Notes: a model not told the origin generated them from the sequence alone. A stretch of DNA of 64,000 bases from Glaesserella parasuis (GCF_002015085.1 NZ_MUXW01000003.1:1-64000), one strand, 5' to 3'; counted from the first letter of the stretch, positions 1 through 8,802 are shown. Numbers and translations are program-made.

Positions 1-269
1 AAACATAAAGCGTTTTTAGAAGAACGGTCAGATAAACCGAATGAAAAGGGCTATTATCCTTATAAACATAGAAATGTAAGAAGTGCTTATCATAGTTTTA
101 AACGTTATATGGATTATCTATTTACCTATGAAAAGCATGGCGATTTAAATATCGAAAAAACGACAAATAGACTTGAAAACTTATTTGGGCAACTAAAGGA
201 AAACTATCGCATCATACAGGATTAATGAAAAGACATAAGATTATGTTTATAAAGGATTTTTTTAAATAA
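1..269 (+). pseudogene. Transposase C-terminal fragment, frameshifted
   Basis: Frame 1 reads a C-terminal transposase segment with the motif TTNRLENLFGQLK, then stops at 223-225. Reading resumes one base out of phase at 210 (HHTGLMKRHKIMFIKDFFK) to a stop at 267-269, so one base has been lost near 209. The same ending, with its own lesions, is found in the copy at 34366-35289. The sequence resembles the IS256-like transposases with an N-terminal zinc-binding domain found in Pasteurellaceae. The family name is from recognition, not a search. The copy is not functional as read. Confidence 0.7.
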
Positions 270-366
270 AAAGAGTTGCTAAGAATAATTAAAATATTCA
301 TTAGCAACCACTTTGTCATATAGGCATAGTTTTTACAAAATTAGCAACCATTTTGTCTACTATGCC
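1..366 (+). mobile_element. 3' end of an IS element (GGCATAG...-ended family), cut by the window edge
   Basis: The segment holds the tail of a transposase gene and an IS end. The outer boundary reads TTTTGTCTACTATGCC at 351-366, the complement of the GGCATAGTAGACAAAA end seen at 34321, 8854 and 48941. Just inside, at 323-366, is a 44-bp imperfect palindrome starting GGCATAGT and ending ACTATGCC. A second end-like sequence lies at 301-320. The tandem ends suggest a short derivative joined to, or nested in, the main element. Its left part is outside the window. Confidence 0.75.
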
Positions 367-369
367 CTA

Positions 370-749
370 GCATAGCCGCAGAACTGCTTAATTATGCGGA
401 TTTGCTCGCCGTTGGGCATTATCTAGAACTTAAAGTCTTTGCGTAATTGCATTAACAAAGTTTAGAGCGTGATTTTTCCACATTTTATATTTGATCTATG
501 AAAAGAAGAAACTGAAATTAAACACGATTTGCTGGCAGCCGCGGTGGTTCCCCCATTCGATTATTCACCAATACATCAAGCAACAACAAATACCTGATTA
601 ATTAGATTTGAAACGACCCACACCGTTTATATCTTATATCTCCGCTCTGAAGGAGAGAACTTTACGGCACAGTTATGATAAAATCCGCATTGTTGTAATA
701 CTTCATTTCACAAAAATGCAGATTAATCAATCAGGGGGTATGCCTTTAA
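370..749. other. Gene-free stretch downstream of deoD with two coding scraps
   Basis: No convincing gene is present. Two short stop-terminated reading frames on the plus strand look like C-terminal scraps: one at about 371-445 ending GHYLELKVFA, and one at about 505-594 containing AAAVVPPFDYSPI. Neither has an upstream partner, and I do not recognise them. They may be remains of genes broken when the adjacent IS arrived. A 66-codon frame at 608-808 overlaps the end of deoD and has no family features. Confidence 0.4.
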
Positions 750-1469
750 TTAACCTTGCTGATCACCAATCAACACAGACTCTAACGCAATTTCAATCAT
801 ATCGTTGAAGGTTAGTTGACGCTCTTCTGCGGTAGTTTGTTCGTGCGTACGGATATGGTCTGAAACAGTACAGATGGTTAATGCTTTTGCACCAAATTCT
901 GCAGCAACACCGTAGATACCAGCCGCTTCCATCTCAACACCTAAGATGCCGTATTTTTCCATTACATCAAACATTTCTACATCTGGAGTATAGAAAAGAT
1001 CTGCAGAGTAAAGGTTACCTACACGCACATTGATGCCTTTCGCTTTTGCTGCTTGTACAGCCGCTAAAGTAAGATCAAAGTCAGCAATTGCCGCAAAGTC
1101 GTTGTCTTTGAAACGGATACGGTTTACTTTAGAGTCAGTACAAGCACCAACACCGATAATGACTTCGCGTAATTTCACGTCTTGGCGTACTGCACCACAA
1201 GAACCTACACGAATAATTTTTTTCACACCGTATTCGGTGATTAATTCTTTCGCATAGATTGAGCAAGATGGAATACCCATACCGTGTCCCATTACAGAAA
1301 TACGACGACCTTTGTAAGTTCCAGTATAACCGAACATATTACGGACATTAGTGACTTGTTCTGCATTTTCTAAGAAAGTTTCAGCGATATATTTAGCACG
1401 AAGTGGGTCACCTGGCATTAATACAACATCGGCAAATGCACCTGCTGGTGCGTTAATATGTGGAGTCAT
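750..1469 (-). CDS. deoD: Purine nucleoside phosphorylase, DeoD type
   Basis: This enzyme phosphorolyses purine (deoxy)ribonucleosides to free base and (deoxy)ribose 1-phosphate in the cytosol, as a hexamer in this family. The 239 residues match the usual length and are collinear with E. coli DeoD as I recall it. Visible landmarks are the N-terminal TPHINA, the phosphate-binding [10 protein letters not shown] and RVGSCGA, the ribose-contacting EMEAAG and the catalytic SDHIRTHE segment with the Asp and Arg that protonate the base. It is the last gene of nupC-deoC-deoD, 28 bases after deoC, which points to one salvage operon. The start follows a GAGGAACAG ribosome-binding sequence. Confidence 0.96.
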
Positions 1470-1497
1470 AGTCTGTTCCTCTTTGTTTGTTGAGAGA

Positions 1498-2277
1498 TTA
1501 ATATCCCGTTACATTTTGATTTACTTGTTCATCGTTTAATGTAGCAAGTAAATTTGCTAATAAACTAGATGCACCAAAGCGGAAATGAGCTTGGTTAATC
1601 CAATCTTGCCCTAAAATTTCAGCAGTTAATGCGAGGTACTGCTCTGCTTCTTCGGTGGTTTTTACACCGCCAGCGGCTTTAAAACCAACGCTATCTGCAA
1701 CACCTAAATCACGAATGGTTTCTAGCATAATATGAGCAGATTCAAGGGTAGCATTCACAGGCACTTTACCCGTTGATGTTTTGATAAAATCTGCCCCTGC
1801 TTTAATTGAAATCTCACTCGCTTTACGAATTAATTCCGCTGTTTTCAGCTCGCCTGATTCAATAATCACTTTTAATGCAACATTATTGGCAGAACAGACC
1901 GCTTTACACTGTTTGACAAGCTCAAAACCGACTTGTTCATTACCTGCGATCAATGCACGATAGGGAAAAACCACATCGACTTCATCAGCACCATAAGCCA
2001 CCGCAGCTTTGGTTTCTGCCACCGCAATGTCAATATCATCGTTACCGTGAGGGAAATTGGTGACAGTCGCAATTTTAACTTGTTCTGTTCCTTGAGCTTT
2101 TAATGTTTTGCGAGCAACTGGAATAAAACGAGGGTAAACACACACCGCTGCAGGCGTACCAAATAGCGTATTGCCTTGTTGGCATAATGTTACCACTTTT
2201 TCATCGGTGTCATTATCATTTAATGTGGTTAAATCCATTAAAGATAAGGCTTGTTTTGCAATAGATTTTAAACTCAT
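1498..2277 (-). CDS. deoC: Deoxyribose-phosphate aldolase
   Basis: DeoC splits 2-deoxyribose 5-phosphate into acetaldehyde and glyceraldehyde 3-phosphate, feeding deoxynucleoside sugars into glycolysis. The protein is 259 residues, as in the enterobacterial enzyme. The Schiff-base lysine lies in [10 protein letters not shown], the partner lysine in SVGFKAAGG and the acidic relay residue in DEVDVVFPY. It sits between nupC and deoD, so uptake, phosphorolysis and sugar breakdown are encoded together. The phosphopentomutase (deoB) that should supply its substrate is not in this window and must lie elsewhere. Confidence 0.96.
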
Positions 2278-2324
2278 TCTTTATTCCTTACTTAAAGCAA
2301 TCGTTTAACTTTGCCATAAACGAC

Positions 2325-2348
2325 AACACCACAGTTTCCTGTGGTGTT
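2325..2348 (-). terminator. Intercistronic hairpin between nupC and deoC
   Basis: A perfect 10-bp stem (AACACCACAG pairing with CTGTGGTGTT) with a TTTC loop lies between the nupC stop and the deoC start. No long U-run follows it in the minus direction. It may be a partial terminator or an mRNA-stabilising hairpin that lowers deoC-deoD expression relative to nupC, rather than a full stop. Confidence 0.5.
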
Positions 2349-2368
2349 TCGTTCAAGAATTGAGAGTG

Positions 2369-3628
2369 TTAAACCGCACCACCAATTCCGATAAATAGAC
2401 CTGCAATCGCAGCACTCATTAAGTTTGCAAGAGAACCTGCAACTACCGCTTTGATACCTAAGCGAGCTACATCACCACGACGATTTGGTGCCATAGAACC
2501 TAAACTACCGATTAAGATTGCGATAGAGCTAAAGTTTGCAAAACCACAAAGTGCGAAAGTAACGATAGCTTTAGTTTTGTCTGTTAATGCCATTGGAGCT
2601 TCGGGGCCTAAGTATTTAGCAAATTCTAAGTAACCCACGAACTCATTGATCGCTAATTTAAGACCGATCATTTGACCAGCGACTTCAGCTTCATTCCAAG
2701 GAACACCGATTGCCCAAGCTAATGGTTTAAATATCCAACCAAGAATTAGACCTAAGTTTAGACCTTCATAACCGAACCAGCCACCGACAGCGCCTAAAAC
2801 ACCATTGATTAATGCAATTAATGCAATGAACGAAATTAACATTGCACCTACGTTTAATGCTAAGTGCATACCTGAGCTTGCACCAGCAGCAGCTGCATCT
2901 AATACGTTTGCTGGTTTTTCTAATTCAACGTTCTCAATGCTGTCATTGAATTTTTCTGTTTGTGGAAGAATAATTTTAGCGAATAAAAGACCTGCAGGTG
3001 CAGCCATAAATGATGCCGCAATCAAGTATGTAAGTGGAGCCCCCATACCTGCGTAACCTGCCATTACAGAACCTGCGATAGAAGCTAAACCACCACACAT
3101 TACTGCAAAAAGTTCTGACTCAGTCATTTTGCTGATGTAAGGTTTAACCACTAATGGTGCTTCTGATTGACCTGCGAAAATATTCGCAGCTGCTGACATT
3201 GATTCCGCTTGAGATGTACCAAGTACTTTTTGTAAGCCACCACCAATGATTTTGATGACCCATTGCATAATTCCAACATAGTAAAGTAATGAAATTAATG
3301 CAGAGAAGAAGACAATGATAGGAAGAACTCTGAATGCGAAGACGAAACCACCGCCTCCAAAGACTTCAAACATTTTATCGCTAACAAGACCGCCAAATAA
3401 GAAAGCAACGCCTTCGTTACCATAGCTAATCACTTTAGCAACCCCCTCTGCCATTGCACCTAATGCATTACGACCCACTGGAACGTAAAGAATTAATGCG
3501 GCAATACCGATTTGTGAAGCTAATGCACCAAAAACTGTGCGGAAGTTAATTGCTCTTTTGTTGTTTGACAAAAGAAAAGCTATTCCTAGTAGAACAACTA
3601 TACCCAATAAACTATTTAACGTACCCAT
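2369..3628 (-). CDS. nupC: Concentrative nucleoside transporter (CNT family)
   Basis: This is an inner-membrane nucleoside:cation symporter. The 419 residues form many hydrophobic segments, with the CNT signature stretches GQSEAPLVVKPY, the Gly/Ala-rich segment around VMAGYAGMGAP, and NEFVGYL, and a C-terminal CGFANFSSIAI helix. Length and motifs match NupC/CNT transporters. It is the first gene of the minus-strand salvage operon with deoC and deoD. It is divergent from the nucleoside hydrolase at 3911, with 282 bases between the starts that include a CRP-like site. Substrate range cannot be read from the sequence. The symbol follows the general family name. Confidence 0.9.
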   Translation of the reverse strand: MGTLNSLLGIVVLLGIAFLLSNNKRAINFRTVFGALASQIGIAALILYVPVGRNALGAMAEGVAKVISYGNEGVAFLFGGLVSDKMFEVFGGGGFVFAFRVLPIIVFFSALISLLYYVGIMQWVIKIIGGGLQKVLGTSQAESMSAAANIFAGQSEAPLVVKPYISKMTESELFAVMCGGLASIAGSVMAGYAGMGAPLTYLIAASFMAAPAGLLFAKIILPQTEKFNDSIENVELEKPANVLDAAAAGASSGMHLALNVGAMLISFIALIALINGVLGAVGGWFGYEGLNLGLILGWIFKPLAWAIGVPWNEAEVAGQMIGLKLAINEFVGYLEFAKYLGPEAPMALTDKTKAIVTFALCGFANFSSIAILIGSLGSMAPNRRGDVARLGIKAVVAGSLANLMSAAIAGLFIGIGGAV

Positions 3629-3805
3629 TTAAGGACTCCATTCAAAGAAAGAGAAGAGATATATGATAAATGTTATAGTGATTATAACAACTAACTCATC
3701 AAAAATGATGGGCTACACAATGTACCAAGTTTTCAAACTAAGATCTTTAACTTTTTACATAGTTAAAAAATAAATTGACAGAAAATGGACTTTATTTATC
3801 AAAAA

Positions 3806-3821
3806 TGTGAAGTAGCTCTCA
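3806..3821. promoter_or_regulatory. CRP-like site in the nupC / nucleoside hydrolase divergent region
   Basis: TGTGAAGTAGCTCTCA matches the TGTGA-N6-TCACA consensus at nine of ten conserved positions. It lies about 90 bases upstream of the nucleoside hydrolase start, and a TTATAG hexamer around 3848 could be the matching -10. It could also act on nupC, as CRP does on nucleoside uptake genes in enterics. The site is seen, but its function is inferred. Confidence 0.5.
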
Positions 3822-3910
3822 TTTTTCACGCCAGCTTCTTTTACACCTTATAGAGTTAGAGTTATTGTAGTTTACCCACGGTAATTTTTACTGAACTAAA
3901 GGAAGATAAT

Positions 3911-4843
3911 ATGCGTAAAAAAATTATTTTGGATTGCGATCCTGGACACGATGATGCTATTGCCATTTTGCTTGCTTACGGCAATCCAGATATTGATTTA
4001 CTTGCGGTAACGACAGTTGTTGGCAATCAAACCTTGGAAAAAGTTTCTCGAAACGCTTTAGCCATTGCGGAAATTGCAAATATTCGGGGAACCCCTTTTG
4101 CAAAAGGGGCAATCCGACCGCTTGTCAGAGAAGTTGAAGTTGCACCAAGTATTCACGGTGAATCAGGTTTAGATGGTCCCGTTCTTCCTGAAGCTACTCA
4201 ACAACACGTTACTCAGCACGCCGTTCAACTCATTATTGACCTAATTATGAGCCACCCCGAAAAAACTATTACATTAGTACCAACGGGGGGCTTAACCAAT
4301 ATCGCCCTTGCGGCACGACTAGAGCCGAGAATTATCGACAGAGTAAAAGAAGTGGTGTTAATGGGCGGTGGTTATCATACAGGTAACTGGAGTGCTGTTG
4401 CGGAATTTAACATTAAAATTGACCCTGAAGCTGCTCATATTGTTTTTAATGCAGGTTGGAAAGTGACAATGGTTGGTTTAGATCTAACTCACCAAGCCTT
4501 AGCAACGCCTGAGGTTGTAGAACGTATTGCCGCAATTAATACTAAACCAGCCAAATTTGTGGTGGAGCTGTTAGACTTCTTCGGCAAAATGTATAAACAG
4601 GCTCAAGGGTTTGATTATCCACCTGTTCACGATCCTTGTGCCGTAGCTTATGTGATTGATCCGACGCTTATCGAAACACAAAAAGTCCCTGTGAATATTG
4701 AATTAACAGGAACACATACACTTGGAATGACGGTAGCAGATTTCCGTTATCCGCCAAAAGAATGTAACACTTATGTGGCAAAAGTTTTAGATCGAGAACG
4801 TTTTTGGGATCTCGTGATTGATGCGATTAAACGACTTCAATAA
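3911..4843 (+). CDS. Inosine-uridine preferring nucleoside hydrolase (RihA/RihB-like)
   Basis: The enzyme hydrolyses the N-glycosidic bond of ribonucleosides to base and ribose. The calcium-binding signature DCDPGHDDA is near residue 8, VLMGGG and EFNIKIDPEAA lie mid-protein, and the C-terminal HDPC carries the usual active-site histidine. At 310 residues it is a normal family length. HGESGLDGP and AELLDFF-like segments recall pyrimidine-specific RihA more than RihB, but I would not fix the substrate. It is divergent from nupC and followed by its own terminator, then by the pseudouridine genes, all consistent with nucleoside scavenging. The start has a good AAGGAAG ribosome-binding site. Confidence 0.9.
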   Translation: MRKKIILDCDPGHDDAIAILLAYGNPDIDLLAVTTVVGNQTLEKVSRNALAIAEIANIRGTPFAKGAIRPLVREVEVAPSIHGESGLDGPVLPEATQQHVTQHAVQLIIDLIMSHPEKTITLVPTGGLTNIALAARLEPRIIDRVKEVVLMGGGYHTGNWSAVAEFNIKIDPEAAHIVFNAGWKVTMVGLDLTHQALATPEVVERIAAINTKPAKFVVELLDFFGKMYKQAQGFDYPPVHDPCAVAYVIDPTLIETQKVPVNIELTGTHTLGMTVADFRYPPKECNTYVAKVLDRERFWDLVIDAIKRLQ

Positions 4844-4884
4844 TACAAGCGGTTAGATTCTTCAAGTTTTTTGCAATACTCTAT

Positions 4885-4914
4885 AAGGCTGAACAGGATT
4901 CAGTCTTTATTTTT
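4885..4914 (+). terminator. Intrinsic terminator after the nucleoside hydrolase
   Basis: A 9-bp stem, AAGGCTGAA with TTCAGTCTT (one G-T pair), and a 5-base loop are followed by TATTTTTG. It lies 42 bases after the stop codon and ends where the CRP site at 4914 begins, so termination and the next promoter region abut. Confidence 0.75.
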
Positions 4915-4929
4915 GTGAGCTTGTTCACA
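4914..4929. promoter_or_regulatory. Perfect CRP binding site upstream of psuK-psuG
   Basis: TGTGAGCTTGTTCACA has both conserved half-sites TGTGA and TCACA with a 6-base spacer, and is flanked by T-rich and A-rich sequence. It is centred about 102 bases before the kinase start codon. It predicts cAMP-CRP activation of pseudouridine use when preferred sugars are absent. Confidence 0.85.
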
Positions 4930-5023
4930 AATTTTTGAAAAAGACATTGACGCTGTTTCTAATGGATTTAATAATATGACAAATGTCCTTTCGTTAAAAC
5001 ATTTGTCCTAATGGAGTTCGGCA

Positions 5024-6127
5024 ATGAATCAGAACGAAAAAACGATTTTAGATTTAATACGTCAAAACCCTTTCATTTCACAGCAAGAACTCGCTGAATA
5101 TATGGGATTATCTCGTTCAGCGATTGCCAACATCATTTCCGCCCTAATAAAAAAAGAATATTTATTAGGCAGAGCTTATGTTCTTAATGAGCGTAGCGCT
5201 ATTTTATGTATTGGTGCGGCGAATGTTGATAAAAAAATTAAAACGGACGAAGAACTTCGAGGTTATACGTCAAACCCAGTAAATTCCACAACAACGATTG
5301 GCGGTGTTGCTCGTAATGTGGCTGAGAATTTAGGCAGACTCGGGCAGAAAGTGAGCTTTATTTCTACGGTTGGCAACGATCCTGAATGGGAGAGAATTAA
5401 ATCCTTCTCGTCTGAGTTTATGGATATGAATAATGTGATTACCGTAGAAGGACAATCTACAGGCTGTTATACCGCATTACTAGACAAAGAAGGCGAAATG
5501 TATCTAGGCTTAGCGGATATGTCGATTTATGACAGCTTAACCCCTGAAGCCCTGAATAAACACACTGCATTAATTAAAAATGCTCGTTGTATTGTGGCTG
5601 ATCTGAATTGTCCAAAAGCGACCATTGAATACCTTTGCAAAAGTGCCGAAGGTTATCACATTCCTTTGGTGTTGATTGCCGTTTCCGAACCGAAAATGGA
5701 TCGTCTTCCTCAAGATTTACAAGGTGTAAGTTGCTTAATCATCAATAAAGGGGAACTTGCAGCCTATTTAGATATGCTATTAGATACCGATCAAAAAATT
5801 GAAGAAGCCGCTAAAATATTGTTAGCAAAAGGCGTAAAACAAATTGTATTAACCGCAGGTTCTAAAGCTATTTTGAGTGCATCTCAGGATGAAACCCGTT
5901 GGTATTCCGTTAAAAAAGTGGATAGCCACAAAGTGATTGATGTCACAGGTGCAGGCGACTCTTTTAGTGGAGCATTTATTTATGCTTGGCTTAATAATTA
6001 TGAGCAAGACAAGGCGATCTTAGCTGGTTTAACCAACGCCTATCATACAATTCAGTCGGAATTTACTGTTCGACCAAATTTAACCAAATCTCAATTAGAA
6101 ACCGAAATGGAGCATTATTATGAATAA
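5024..6127 (+). CDS. psuK: PfkB-family pseudouridine kinase with N-terminal winged helix-turn-helix
   Basis: The kinase phosphorylates pseudouridine for breakdown by PsuG. Residues 1-55 form a winged helix-turn-helix (ISQQELAEYMGLSRSAIANIISALI), a layout seen in E. coli YeiI rather than in short PsuK. The rest is a ribokinase-like domain with GGVARNVAENLGRLG near residue 90 and the catalytic anion-hole motif DVTGAGDSFSGAF near residue 307. At 367 residues it is about 50 longer than a bare PfkB kinase. It overlaps psuG by 8 bases, so the pair is co-translated. The HTH suggests a protein that both senses or represses and phosphorylates. That role is inferred. Confidence 0.82.
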   Translation: MNQNEKTILDLIRQNPFISQQELAEYMGLSRSAIANIISALIKKEYLLGRAYVLNERSAILCIGAANVDKKIKTDEELRGYTSNPVNSTTTIGGVARNVAENLGRLGQKVSFISTVGNDPEWERIKSFSSEFMDMNNVITVEGQSTGCYTALLDKEGEMYLGLADMSIYDSLTPEALNKHTALIKNARCIVADLNCPKATIEYLCKSAEGYHIPLVLIAVSEPKMDRLPQDLQGVSCLIINKGELAAYLDMLLDTDQKIEEAAKILLAKGVKQIVLTAGSKAILSASQDETRWYSVKKVDSHKVIDVTGAGDSFSGAFIYAWLNNYEQDKAILAGLTNAYHTIQSEFTVRPNLTKSQLETEMEHYYE

Positions 6128-7028
6128 CTACCTTATTTTATCTGATGAAGTGCAACGTGGTATGGCTCAAGGCTTGCCGATTGTTGCCTTAGAATCGACC
6201 ATTATTTCTCACGGTATGCCATATCCACAAAATGTTGCAATGGCAAGGGAAGTTGAGCAAATTATCCGTGATAACGGTGCTGTACCTGCGACGATTGCAA
6301 TCATTGATGGCAAAATCCGTATTGGTCTTTCTGATGATGAATTAGAGTTATTTGGTAGCAGCAAAGGGATCGCAAAAGTTTCTCGCCGTGATTTACCACA
6401 GATTATTGCGTCTAAAAAATTAGGGGCAACAACGGTTGCTTCTACAATGATTTGTGCTCACCTTGCAGGTATTAAATTCTTCGTAACAGGAGGATTAGGT
6501 GGCGTACATAAAGGCTGGGAAACCACATTAGACATTTCTGCGGACCTTGATGAATTAGCACAAACAAGCGTAACCGTTATTTGTGCAGGGGCGAAATCTA
6601 TCCTTGACCTTGATGCAACCTTAGAATATTTAGAAACCAAAGGTGTGCCTGTCGTTGGTTATAAAACCAAAAATCTACCAGCATTCTTTACTCGTGATAG
6701 CGGTTTACCATTGGCGTTATCGTGTGAAGAATTAACTGAAATTGCTGAAATGATCAAAGTGAAATGGCAGCTAGGCTTAGAAGGTGGCGTGGTCGTTGCA
6801 AACCCAATTCCACAAGAAGATGAATTAGCACCAAGTTATATCAACGGTATTATTGATACAGCAGTAAAAGAAGCCGAAGAAAAAGGCATTATAGGTAAAG
6901 ATATTACGCCATTCTTACTCGGTAAAATCGTTGAAATGACCGAAGGCAAGAGCTTAGAAGCGAATATCAAGCTGGTGAAAAATAATGCGAAAGTCGGTGC
7001 TCGTTTAGCCGTTGAATTTTTTAAATAA
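6120..7028 (+). CDS. psuG: Pseudouridine-5'-phosphate glycosidase
   Basis: PsuG cleaves the C-C glycosidic bond of pseudouridine 5'-phosphate to uracil and ribose 5-phosphate. The 302 residues are typical. Diagnostic stretches are ALESTIISHGMPYPQN near the N-terminus, the TTVASTM segment, FVTGGLGGVHKG and GGVVVANPIP. It begins inside the last codons of the kinase gene and is followed by a strong terminator, so the transcription unit is kinase-glycosidase only. Uptake could come from nupC or another transporter. Confidence 0.95.
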   Translation: MNNYLILSDEVQRGMAQGLPIVALESTIISHGMPYPQNVAMAREVEQIIRDNGAVPATIAIIDGKIRIGLSDDELELFGSSKGIAKVSRRDLPQIIASKKLGATTVASTMICAHLAGIKFFVTGGLGGVHKGWETTLDISADLDELAQTSVTVICAGAKSILDLDATLEYLETKGVPVVGYKTKNLPAFFTRDSGLPLALSCEELTEIAEMIKVKWQLGLEGGVVVANPIPQEDELAPSYINGIIDTAVKEAEEKGIIGKDITPFLLGKIVEMTEGKSLEANIKLVKNNAKVGARLAVEFFK

Positions 7029-7062
7029 TCGATTAAAACTCGTTTTATAACGACTTATCTTG

Positions 7063-7102
7063 AACGGTGAATTTGTAATAAATTCACCGTTTTGTTTTTT
7101 AT
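7063..7102 (+). terminator. Strong intrinsic terminator after psuG
   Basis: A perfect 12-bp stem, AACGGTGAATTT with AAATTCACCGTT, and a 5-base loop are followed by a T-rich tract (TGTTTTTTATTTG). It separates the pseudouridine pair from nanE-nanK. Confidence 0.9.
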
Positions 7103-7217
7103 TTGTAGAAAAATTTGATCTATCTCTCACTTTTTAATGCTATTGATTGCATTACTTCATTTGTAGGGGTATGCTTTGGAGTAAATTTTCTTTTTGTTTA
7201 ATGCTAATGGAGTTTTT

Positions 7218-7913
7218 ATGTCGAGATTAACCAAACAACAAATTTTAGAACAATTAAAAAATGGTTTAATTGCTTCTTGCCAACCTGTTGATGACGGTCC
7301 GATGGACTCGCCAGAGATTGTAGCGGCAATGGCAAAAGCATCAGTCATTGGCGGAGCGGCAGGGCTTCGTATTGAAGGCATTGATAATTTAAAAGCGGTG
7401 CGTAAAGTCGTTGATGTGCCGATTGTCGGTATCGTAAAACGTGATTTACCTGACAGCCCTGTTCGTATCACGCCATTCTTACAAGATATTGACGATTTGT
7501 ATCACGCAGGAGCAGACATTATTGCCTTTGATGGTACAGATCGTGTTCGTCCAACCACGATTGAAGCCTGTGCAAGACGTATCCAAGAGTTAGGAGCAAT
7601 GTCAATGGCGGACTGCTCAAACTACAAAGAAGGTATGCACTGCCAAGAGTTAGGCGTAGATTTAATCGGTAGCACAATGTCAGGCTATACAGGCGGTGAA
7701 ACCCCTGATGAGCCAGATGTACAACTGGTGCGTGATTTAGTCGCCAGTGGTTGTCGTGTAATGGCTGAAGGGCGTTACAATACCCCTGAACTTGCTGCCG
7801 TTGCGGTTGAAAATGGGGCTTATGCTGTAACCGTTGGCTCTGCTTTAACTCGCCTTGAGCATATTGTGAGCTGGTTTGTGACCGCCATTGATAATCGCAA
7901 AACAGGAGCCTAA
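7218..7913 (+). CDS. nanE: N-acetylmannosamine-6-phosphate 2-epimerase
   Basis: NanE converts ManNAc-6-phosphate to GlcNAc-6-phosphate in sialic acid catabolism. The 231-residue TIM barrel shows SCQPVDDGPMD near the N-terminus, GIVKRDLPDSPVRITPF with the catalytic lysine, FDGTDRVRP, MADCSNYKEG and the C-terminal AEGRYNTPE with the catalytic glutamate. The ATG at 7218 is preferred over an upstream in-frame codon at 7194 because a GGAG lies 6-9 bases before it and the protein then starts MSRLTKQQ as in related enzymes. It is followed one base later by nanK. No nanA or sialic acid transporter lies in this window. Confidence 0.95.
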   Translation: MSRLTKQQILEQLKNGLIASCQPVDDGPMDSPEIVAAMAKASVIGGAAGLRIEGIDNLKAVRKVVDVPIVGIVKRDLPDSPVRITPFLQDIDDLYHAGADIIAFDGTDRVRPTTIEACARRIQELGAMSMADCSNYKEGMHCQELGVDLIGSTMSGYTGGETPDEPDVQLVRDLVASGCRVMAEGRYNTPELAAVAVENGAYAVTVGSALTRLEHIVSWFVTAIDNRKTGA

Positions 7914-7914
7914 T

Positions 7915-8802
7915 ATGACCGCTTGTTTAGCCATTGACGTGGGTGGAACCAAAATCGCTGCCGCTCTTGTTACCTTAAAGGGAAAAGAAGCAATAGTGGC
8001 GGAACGTACACAAATTCACACACCACAAAATCCAAGTGCAGAAGCTCTAGACAGCGCTTTGGCACAAATTTTAACGCAGTTCAAAGGGAAATTTGATCAG
8101 GTTTCGGTGGCTTCAACGGGAATTATTCAAAAGGGTATTCTAACCGCACTTAACCCGAAAAATTTAGGCAATCTGGCATTCTTTCCTCTTGAGCAAAGCG
8201 TTGCCAAACACACGGACAAGCCGATTACACTGTTAAATGATGCCCAAGCGGCGGGTTGTGCTGAATTTTTACGTCAAGATGACATTGAAAATTTTGCCTT
8301 TATTACCGTTTCGACAGGCGTAGGGGGCGGTATTATCTTAAATCGCAAACTCTTTACTGGCACAAACGGCGTAGCTGGACATATCGGACATAGCCTTGCT
8401 GATCCAAATGAGGAAGTGTGTGGCTGTGGACGTGTCGGCTGTGTCGAAGCGGTTGCTGCAGGGCGTGCGATTGCTCGTGATGCAGCCAAATGGGATAACC
8501 CTTGCGAACCGCCAGAAGTGTTTGCACGCTTTAGAGCAGGCGATCCACAAGCGGCTGCTTTAGTGGATAAATCTGCAAAAGCGATTGCTCATTTAATTGC
8601 TGATCTCAAAATTAACTTAGACATTCAACGAATTACCCTTGGCGGAAGTGTTGGATTAGCAGAAGGTTATTTAGCCAGAGTAACCCATTTCCTTTCCGAA
8701 ATGCCTGAAATTTATCGTCCTGAAGTTGTTCCTGCTTATTATGCTCAAGATGCAGGATTGATAGGCGCAGCTTGGTGGGCTGAAAATCAAAAACAGATAT
8801 AA
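7915..8802 (+). CDS. nanK: N-acetylmannosamine kinase (ROK family)
   Basis: NanK phosphorylates ManNAc, the product of sialic acid lyase, for NanE. The 295 residues carry the ROK phosphate motif IDVGGTKIAAAL at the N-terminus, STGVGGGII mid-protein and the zinc-binding C-G-C-G-R-x-G-C-x-E segment preceded by a GHIGH-like histidine. The ATG at 7915 follows the nanE stop by one base. A start at 7888 would overlap nanE and add residues not seen in the family. A sequence matching the uptake signal, CCACAAGCGGCT, lies inside the gene near 8547. No own terminator is seen. The hairpin of the neighbouring IS remnant may serve. Confidence 0.93.
   Translation: MTACLAIDVGGTKIAAALVTLKGKEAIVAERTQIHTPQNPSAEALDSALAQILTQFKGKFDQVSVASTGIIQKGILTALNPKNLGNLAFFPLEQSVAKHTDKPITLLNDAQAAGCAEFLRQDDIENFAFITVSTGVGGGIILNRKLFTGTNGVAGHIGHSLADPNEEVCGCGRVGCVEAVAAGRAIARDAAKWDNPCEPPEVFARFRAGDPQAAALVDKSAKAIAHLIADLKINLDIQRITLGGSVGLAEGYLARVTHFLSEMPEIYRPEVVPAYYAQDAGLIGAAWWAENQKQI

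Noticed and set aside
608..808. 66-codon frame on the plus strand
   Set aside because: It overlaps the end of deoD, has no family features and no convincing ribosome-binding site. It most likely arises by chance.
2325..2348. Hairpin as a full terminator of nupC
   Set aside because: There is no U-run and deoC follows closely on the same strand, so it is kept as an intercistronic hairpin instead.
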